DNA of 9,706 nt from JBOGGX01 sp050744245. Lineage in GTDB: Bacteria; Actinomycetota; Acidimicrobiia; Acidimicrobiales; JBOGGX01. The position numbers and the translations under genes were made by a program. Within the stretch, counting starts at the first letter, position 1, and each line of letters begins with the position of its first letter. Positions 6,517-9,706 of the stretch are shown piece after piece. The stretch spans positions 1 through 9,706 of the forward strand of contig JBOGGX010000047.1 of the NCBI GenBank assembly GCA_050744245.1, in the 5' to 3' direction. The notes under the pieces are model-generated. The model had not been told where the DNA came from, did no database searches, and saw nothing but the letters and a program-made list of their open reading frames with translations.

Positions 6517-6720
6517 CGCCCCAAACGGCCGCCTGCGGTTTGGTCTCGCGTGTCCGACGGGCCCAGAGTGGTGAGCCAACTCCGCCAACGTGGCATCGCC
6601 GTCCGGCCCGCCGCCACCTTCCCCGGCCTCGGACCCGACCACCTCCGCCTAACCGTGCGCGACCCAGCCGCCAACCACGCGCTGGTCGACGCCCTCCGAG
6701 ACACCCTCCGACGACACCCG
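6517..6720 (+). pseudogene. C-terminal remnant of a CobC/HisC-like PLP aminotransferase
   Basis: The frame after the stop at 6514 reads GPRVVSQLRQRGIAVRPAAT, then FPGLGPDHLRLTVRDPAANH and ALVDALRDTLRR. This is the typical end of class I/II aminotransferases of the HisC/CobC group (histidinol-phosphate aminotransferase or threonine-phosphate decarboxylase), including the conserved FPGLGPDHLR. The N-terminal 280-300 residues, with the PLP lysine, are absent, so it cannot be functional. GTG 6550 could start a short peptide but I do not regard that as a gene. The frame stays open after 6720, with no further resemblance. The FPGLGPDH form suggests CobC rather than HisC, with moderate certainty. 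Confidence 0.65.
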
Positions 6721-6966
6721 CAGTCCGCCACGGCGGGCGCTACGAGGCAACCCGCCAGGCCGAGAGCCTGCCAGTGCCTGGAACCCGCTCGCTTCGAGCC
6801 CCCACGCAGAGTGACGGCTCCGTGCTCCTTGCGCCGTCGGGGTCTCGCGTCAGAGCGACGTCCGCGGGGCCGGTACGCCAGCGATACAACCGTGAACCGC
6901 CACCCGGGCCGCGGCAGCGACCAGCAGAACCCGCGATGCTCCATCGGCTGCTATCGGCCGGGGCAT
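6721..6966. other. Non-coding spacer with a weak riboswitch-like hairpin
   Basis: No convincing gene on either strand. CAGGC-CGAGA-GCCTG at 6757-6771 folds into a 5-bp stem and resembles the closing element of cobalamin riboswitches (CCAGG...CCTGCC), but the hallmark upstream box is not seen. The stretch also forms the converging 3' ends of the plus-strand remnant and the minus-strand gene at 6967. Confidence 0.3.
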
Positions 6967-7965
6967 TCAGGCTTGGTCGTCGTAACGCAGGGTCCAGGTC
7001 TCGCCCTCGTCGGTGGACTGGTAGATGCCGGTGCGGTCGCCGCTGACGGCGGCGGCGTAGAGGATTGTGCCGTGGGCCAGGAGGGCTTGCGGTGGGCCGG
7101 GCAGCCGCCCCTGCGGCTCCCAGGTCTGCCCGCCGTCGGCGGACATGGCCACGACCCCGTCGGCGTCCGCAGCCCAGAGTCCGGAGCCGGCATCCCACGA
7201 AACGGCGATGAGCGGGGGGCCGTCGACGGGCCGCCAACTGCGCCCCCCGTCGACCGAGACCTGGACCCCGGTCGGCGTGGCGGCGACGATTTGGTTGGGA
7301 TCGGTGGGATCCACGGCGAAGCCGTGAAGGTCGAGGGTGGAGCGTTCGTCCCAGGTCTCCCGGTCGGAGGAGACCAGGAATCGCCCGGAGGTGGAGTCCC
7401 AGCCGTAGACCCGGTCGTGAATGGCGGCGAGGGCGTGGAAGTCGACCTCACCCGACAGGGACAGCGACCGCCAGGTGTCTCCGCCGTCGGTGCTCTCGAT
7501 GAGTCCGAGCCGTCGGGGCTGGCCGGCCTGCAGGCCGGCGATGTCGGGGTGGCCGCTGCCGAGGAAGTGGTTGTTGCCGACCACGGTGAACCCCATGGTG
7601 TCCTGGAAGCTGGCGCCGACCCGCTCGGCGTCGTCGTCGGTGAGCCGGAAGGTGCCGAAGTGGGTGGCGACGTACAGGGTTCCGTCGGCGGGGTTGACGC
7701 CGAGGCCGTGGACGTGTTCGACCCCCGGCGCCACCGCCCCGTCGGTGACGGTCTCGGCCGGACCGCCGAGCGAGCGGGCGAGCAGCACCCCCAGGGTGGG
7801 AACGGCGAGGGCCACGGCGACCAGCGCCAGCCACGTGACCCACGGGCGCCGGCCGGCCGGGCCGCGATCGGCTGTCGATGGCCGGCGCCGGGCCGTCGGC
7901 GAGGGCGGCGGGCGCCGCCCGCCACGAGGCGTGGACCCGGTCGTGGCAGCTCGCGGGCCGGCCAT
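6967..7965 (-). CDS. F510_1955-type glycosylhydrolase-like protein with Asp-box beta-propeller
   Basis: 332 aa from ATG 7965, which overlaps the upstream gene's stop by one base (TGATG). Residues 1-40 are Arg/Pro-rich and cytoplasmic; residues about 41-66 (WVTWLALVAVALAVPTLGVL) form a signal anchor; the rest is extracellular. EHVHGLGVNPADGTLYVATH (83-102) is the hallmark opening of these proteins. Asp boxes (S-x-D-x-G-x-T-W type) occur at about 158, 199, 237, 275 and 317, typical of sialidase/BNR beta-propellers. Catalytic residues of true sialidases are not evident, so enzymatic activity is doubtful and a binding role is possible. It is translated with the DUF2752 protein. These families are, to my knowledge, often neighbours of metal-handling and BlaI genes in actinobacteria. 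Confidence 0.8.
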   Translation of the reverse strand: MAGPRAATTGSTPRGGRRPPPSPTARRRPSTADRGPAGRRPWVTWLALVAVALAVPTLGVLLARSLGGPAETVTDGAVAPGVEHVHGLGVNPADGTLYVATHFGTFRLTDDDAERVGASFQDTMGFTVVGNNHFLGSGHPDIAGLQAGQPRRLGLIESTDGGDTWRSLSLSGEVDFHALAAIHDRVYGWDSTSGRFLVSSDRETWDERSTLDLHGFAVDPTDPNQIVAATPTGVQVSVDGGRSWRPVDGPPLIAVSWDAGSGLWAADADGVVAMSADGGQTWEPQGRLPGPPQALLAHGTILYAAAVSGDRTGIYQSTDEGETWTLRYDDQA

Positions 7966-8438
7966 CACGGCACCGGGGCGGTGGACATGAGCAGCTCGGC
8001 GTGGAGCTGCTGGTTGACCTGGAGCCCGGCGACCATGACCACGACCAGGATCTTCGATCCGGGCGACCACCCGACCCGTACGGTCGGCCATCGGCCGGTG
8101 ACCGCGGCCACGCCCATGCGGGCCAGCCGCCAGCCGCCCCAGGCCGCCAGGGCGAACATCCCGGGGTTGTAGCGCCATGCGTCAGCGACCCGCCCGAGGG
8201 CGAGGAGGCGAGTGGCTCGGGTCCCGCCGCACAGCGGGTCCATGATCCCGGCATAGTGCAGCGGGCCGTGCAGGTCGACCGGGGGCAGGCCGGCGACCGC
8301 GAGCACGACCGCCAGGGCCGCGCCCCCCACCGCCAGGGCGCTCGCCGCCGGGAACGGGTCCTGCCGCTCCCATGACCCTCGGAACCACGGTCCGATCGAG
8401 CGCCCCGGCGCCAGCTCGAATGCCTCAGCGTCGGCCAT
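7965..8438 (-). CDS. DUF2752 family membrane protein
   Basis: 157 aa from ATG 8438, preceded by a strong GGAGGAG ribosome-binding site 3 bp upstream, which decides the start although the frame stays open far beyond it. Three hydrophobic segments are visible, at about residues 28-48, 90-108 and 125-142. Between the first two lies GIMDPLCGGTRATRLLALGR followed by DAWRYNPG, the DUF2752 signature (Cys-Gly..TR..and RxNP). The family's function is unknown. The stop is coupled to the propeller gene by a one-base overlap, so the pair probably forms one unit at the membrane surface. Confidence 0.82.
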   Translation of the reverse strand: MADAEAFELAPGRSIGPWFRGSWERQDPFPAASALAVGGAALAVVLAVAGLPPVDLHGPLHYAGIMDPLCGGTRATRLLALGRVADAWRYNPGMFALAAWGGWRLARMGVAAVTGRWPTVRVGWSPGSKILVVVMVAGLQVNQQLHAELLMSTAPVP

Positions 8439-8452
8439 GCTCTCCTCCGCCG

Positions 8453-9118
8453 TCACGGTAGCCGCGGTTCTTGGCGCGGAGGGTGCCGCCCACCTCTCCG
8501 TCGGGCCGAGCACGTGAGGGGCCGGACGATCGGCGGGGGGCCCGGCGCAATGGCGAAGGGGTCGACCTGGGTGACCGGTACGCTCGCCGACCCGATGGCG
8601 GCGACCGGGTCCGGTTGGGATGGCAGCGGCCACCGAGCGTGCTCCACGGCCGGGGCAGGCGGTCCCGCCATGGGGCCCGTTTCGGGTCGCCGGGCCGGCA
8701 CGTGCTCGTAGAACCGCAGGACCCCGCAGGGCCGGAGCACCCGCCGCGCCTCGGCCAGGGCCCGCTCGGGGTCGGGGACCGAGCGGAACACCACGCGGGC
8801 GGTCACGGTGTCGAACGATCCGGCCGGGAACGGGAGGGGCCCGGGCGTCACCCCCGAGCAGCGACACTGGCACCGCTACGGCGGCGGCTCGGACGGCCGC
8901 CCGCCGCAGCGTTGCGGGGTGGGGCGCGGGCACCACGACCCGGGGGGCGGCCCGGTAGCGGACCGGTTGGCACCGGTGCCCGCTCTCCGCTCCACCACCT
9001 CGCCGGGGGCGTCGGCCACGAGCCGCGGGCGGTGCCCGGCGCCGCCCCGCCGGTCGAAGCGGGCCGCCATCGAGTCGTACAACGCAGCGAAGGCCGGCCC
9101 GAACATCGTCTCTCCCAT
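8453..9118 (-). pseudogene. Class I SAM-dependent methyltransferase, broken by several frame changes
   Basis: From ATG 9118 the minus strand reads MGETMFGPAFAALYDSMAAR and onward to VERRAGTGAN, the SAM-binding motif I (AGTG kept, but the preceding VG replaced by RR). Homology then moves to a second frame near 8965 (YRAAPRVVVPAPHPATLRRA to SLLGGDA) and a third near 8843 (GPLPFPAGSFDTVTARVVF, then ALAEARRVLRPCGVLRFYEH). A fourth change near 8518 would join IVRP to HVLG. The pieces together follow the order of a ~210-aa UbiE-like methyltransferase. Substrate cannot be told. Whether the gene is dead or the sequence carries indel errors is open. It heads the DUF2752/propeller operon on the same strand. 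Confidence 0.7.
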
Positions 9119-9147
9119 CCGCCCGGTCAACCCGATCCGATGGGCCA

Positions 9148-9166
9148 CGACTACAGGGTGTGGTAG
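9148..9166. promoter_or_regulatory. Candidate BlaI/MecI-type operator in the divergent intergenic region
   Basis: CGACTACA-GGG-TGTGGTAG is a dyad with 6 of 8 paired positions. Its core resembles the ACTACA...TGTAGT operators of BlaI-type repressors. It lies 29 bp from the methyltransferase start and about 60 bp before the repressor start, where it could control both directions and give autorepression. Confidence 0.5.
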
Positions 9167-9227
9167 GAAGGGCGCGTAGCCTGGGCCGGACCAGATGACC
9201 CGGCGAGGATACGGCGAGGAGGCCGCG

Positions 9228-9596
9228 GTGGCCCGGTTGGCCATGGGTGAGCTCGAGGCGACGATCATGGACGTTCTGTGGGAGCGGGGCGGCTGGCTCA
9301 CGCCCGGCGAGGTCCACGAGGTGTTGGCCGCCGATCGGCCCCTGGCCTACACGACGGTGATGACCATCCTGGTCCGGTTGTGGCGCAAGGGCCGCCTCGA
9401 GCGGCACCGGGACGGGCGGGCGTTCGCCTATCGGCCACTGCACTCCCGGGAGGAACACGCGGCGGCCCGGATGGCGGCCATGTTGCGGGCCGCCGGTGAC
9501 CGCCCGGCCGCCCTGGCCCGGTTCGTCGACGAGCTCAGCCCCGCCGACCGGGCTCAGCTCCGCCGCCTGCTCCACGGCTCCACCGGGACTCGCTGA
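9228..9596 (+). CDS. blaI: BlaI/MecI/CopY-family transcriptional repressor
   Basis: 122 aa from GTG 9228, chosen over ATG 9195 because GAGGAGG lies 5 bp before it and the length then fits the family. LAMGELEATIMDVLWERGGW followed by LTPGEVHEVL is the family opening, then the recognition part RPLAYTTVMTILVRLWRKGR and the wing RHRDGRAFAYRPL. The C-terminal helices (about 75-122) form the dimerisation and cleavage region. Such repressors are inactivated when a partner M56 membrane peptidase cleaves or triggers cleavage of them; the partner begins 3 bp after the stop. Known members control beta-lactamase, efflux or respiratory genes. No beta-lactamase is seen here, so the stimulus is unknown. Confidence 0.9.
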   Translation: MARLAMGELEATIMDVLWERGGWLTPGEVHEVLAADRPLAYTTVMTILVRLWRKGRLERHRDGRAFAYRPLHSREEHAAARMAAMLRAAGDRPAALARFVDELSPADRAQLRRLLHGSTGTR

Positions 9597-9599
9597 CCC

Positions 9600-9706
9600 G
9601 TGGGTGTCATCCTGCTGCTGACCGGCGCCGCCCTGGTCGCCTTCCCGTGGCTGGGGCGGCCGCTCGGGCGCCGGCTTGCCCCCGCCGAGTGGGCCCGGCT
9701 CGGCGC
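9600..9706 (+). CDS. M56 (BlaR1-like) membrane metallopeptidase, N-terminal part only
   Basis: GTG 9600 opens a frame that runs off the window after 35 codons. The visible part, MGVILLLTGAALVAFPWLGR then PLGRRLAPAEWARLG, is one hydrophobic helix followed by a basic loop, as in the first segment of actinobacterial M56 peptidases. The identification rests mostly on its position 3 bp behind the BlaI-type gene; the zinc motif (HExxH) would lie outside the window. Confidence 0.6.
   Translation, partial: MGVILLLTGAALVAFPWLGRPLGRRLAPAEWARLG

Noticed and set aside
6521..6543. CCAAAC/GTTTGG inverted repeat as a terminator
   Set aside because: Only a 6-bp stem with an 11-base loop and no T-run; it also lies at the edge of the aminotransferase remnant, so chance is likely.
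6550..8172. A 540-codon open frame on the plus strand
   Set aside because: Beyond the aminotransferase tail it is the antisense shadow of the propeller and DUF2752 genes, with Gly/Val-rich non-protein-like composition.
7965..9575. A single 536-codon open frame on the minus strand covering the DUF2752 gene and far upstream
   Set aside because: Only the last 157 codons have family resemblance and a ribosome-binding site. The rest is antisense to BlaI or is one frame of the broken methyltransferase; open frames are frequent by chance at this GC content.
1..9706. CRISPR arrays, tRNA or rRNA genes
   Set aside because: No regularly spaced repeats and no recognisable tRNA or rRNA sequence on either strand.

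Overview
The window is very GC-rich. Its codons end mostly in G or C, GTG starts are common, and its protein families (IS3-type transposase, Tn554-type recombinases, SmtB-like repressor, CDF transporters, BlaI/M56 pair, DUF2752) point to an actinobacterium. An uncultured Acidimicrobiia-like lineage is my guess; nothing here fixes the taxon. It reads as an accessory region: a nested mobile element on the left, a metal-homeostasis operon in the middle, decayed gene remnants, then a divergent BlaI-controlled membrane/secreted module on the right.

Region 1 (1-3925). An IS3-family DDE transposase gene is split in two. The left part (1-213) ends just after the second catalytic Asp. The right part (3629-3925) resumes in register and carries the catalytic Glu. 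Between them lies a complete 3.4-kb element with three overlapping genes: a 361-aa tyrosine recombinase (TnpA-like), a ~636-aa tyrosine recombinase broken by one apparent frameshift (TnpB-like), and a 102-aa helix-turn-helix/coiled-coil protein (TnpC-like). Order and sizes match the Tn554 family. Imperfect terminal inverted repeats (GTTAWCCGGCYAA) abut a CCCA present at both junctions. Removing 3418 bp restores the transposase frame exactly. No cargo gene is present.

Region 2 (4134-6128). A promoter-like stretch precedes an SmtB/ArsR zinc-type repressor whose N-terminus seems disrupted by a one-base frame break. It overlaps (CTGA) a small six-helix CDF-like cation transporter, followed 37 bp later by a full CDF exporter with one unusual metal-site residue (Glu for His). 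Together they look like a Zn(II)-responsive efflux operon.

Region 3 (6129-6966). A short leaderless membrane-protein ORF, then a C-terminal remnant of a CobC/HisC-type aminotransferase, then non-coding sequence with a weak cobalamin-riboswitch-like hairpin.

Region 4 (minus strand, 9118 to 6967). A class I SAM methyltransferase remnant broken by about three frame changes, a DUF2752 membrane protein, and an F510_1955-type Asp-box propeller protein anchored to the membrane. The last two overlap by one base.

Region 5 (9148-9706). A BlaI-like dyad lies between the methyltransferase remnant and a divergent BlaI/MecI repressor, which is followed 3 bp later by the start of an M56 (BlaR-like) membrane peptidase that runs off the window.

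Several genes carry single-base frame breaks in G/C-rich runs. Either this region is decaying or the sequence has systematic indel errors; that affects the reading of TnpB, the SmtB N-terminus and the methyltransferase.
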